From assembly GCA_028709405.1 (NCBI GenBank), contig JAQVXB010000007.1, forward strand, positions 1 through 15,083: a stretch of DNA of 15,083 bases, given 5' to 3'. Numbering within the stretch: the first letter of the stretch is position 1; every line of letters begins with the position of its first letter. This DNA comes from Candidatus Shapirobacteria bacterium. Lineage in GTDB: Bacteria > Patescibacteriota > Microgenomatia > UBA12405. Positions 14,896-15,083 of the stretch are shown here, piece after piece. Under the pieces are notes generated by a model. That model did no database searches. It was not told the DNA's origin and saw nothing but the letters and a program-made list of their open reading frames with translations. The translations under genes and the position numbers were made by a program.

Positions 14896-15083
14896 TTATT
14901 CGTCTTTTGGCGCGGGAACACCCAGCCGGAAAACATTTTTATGGCCGCGGGATTTAATCGCATTGCGCGTATCGGCCACCAAATTCGCGTTTTGCGCCAA
15001 TTGGTCATAATCAATGTTTGAATGATCGGTTAAAATCAGCGTCAAATCGTAATTTTTCAAAATTTCGGGAGTATAATCGATTG
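14896..15083 (-). CDS. Nucleotide-sugar dehydrogenase, C-terminal end (5' part beyond window)
   Basis: The last 62 codons of a minus-strand gene, ending in TAA at 14896-14898. The translation has YDLTLILTDHSNIDYD, then LVADTRNAI and NVFRLGVPAP. This matches the C-terminal NDP-sugar-binding domain of UDP-glucose/GDP-mannose dehydrogenases, in particular the UDP-N-acetylglucosamine/mannosamine (WbpA/WecC/VipA) branch, where TDH-xx-DY and DTRN are characteristic. It would oxidise C6 of a UDP-sugar to a uronic acid with two NAD. The Rossmann domain and catalytic cysteine lie outside the window, so the substrate is not settled. Confidence 0.8.
   Translation of the reverse strand, partial: IDYTPEILKNYDLTLILTDHSNIDYDQLAQNANLVADTRNAIKSRGHKNVFRLGVPAPKDE

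Overview
The window is a bacterial surface-polysaccharide (O-antigen or capsule type) gene cluster. Every recognisable intact gene lies on the minus strand, so transcription runs from position 15083 towards 1. The DNA is AT-rich, TGA is used as a normal stop codon, genes are tightly packed, and I see no Shine-Dalgarno motif in front of any start. Gene content, the short GDP-mannose pyrophosphorylase and the GC-rich hairpin repeats fit a Patescibacteria/CPR-type (for example Parcubacteria-like) genome. This is inference from style: there is no rRNA or other marker gene here.

Layout in transcription order: (1) the 3' end of a nucleotide-sugar dehydrogenase (14896-15083); (2) manC, making GDP-mannose (13719-14789); (3) an SDR epimerase/dehydratase homologue whose YxxxK motif reads YxxxR (12778-13713); (4) a contiguous, partly overlapping sugar cassette: rfbF, rfbG, a NovU/TcaB9-type C-methyltransferase, an RmlC-type epimerase, a DegT aminotransferase and a GNAT acyltransferase (7350-12716); (5) a CmcI-like methyltransferase, a Wzx-type flippase, a GT2 glycosyltransferase and a Wzy-type polymerase (2479-7212); (6) a scarred stretch of about 685 bases without an intact gene (1794-2478), with two GC-rich hairpins, two copies of an NCGCT pentamer repeat, a 41-codon relic of a minus-strand gene and a possible decayed plus-strand transposase; (7) a GT4 glycosyltransferase (819-1793); and (8) the 5' part of a GDP-mannose 4,6-dehydratase-type gene (1-719).

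Working model: RfbF and RfbG turn glucose-1-phosphate into CDP-4-keto-6-deoxyglucose. The epimerase, C-methyltransferase, aminotransferase and N-acyltransferase could convert this to a CDP-activated branched-chain acylamino-dideoxyhexose. ManC and the Gmd-type enzyme supply GDP-mannose and GDP-4-keto-6-deoxymannose. The two glycosyltransferases would use such donors, the flippase would move the lipid-linked unit across the membrane and the polymerase would join units. No initiating phosphoglycosyltransferase, chain-length regulator or ligase is present, so the locus extends beyond the window or relies on genes elsewhere.

The observations most worth following are the CDP-based branched amino-sugar cassette, the YxxxR SDR, and the gene-erosion scar between the polymerase and the GT4 gene.
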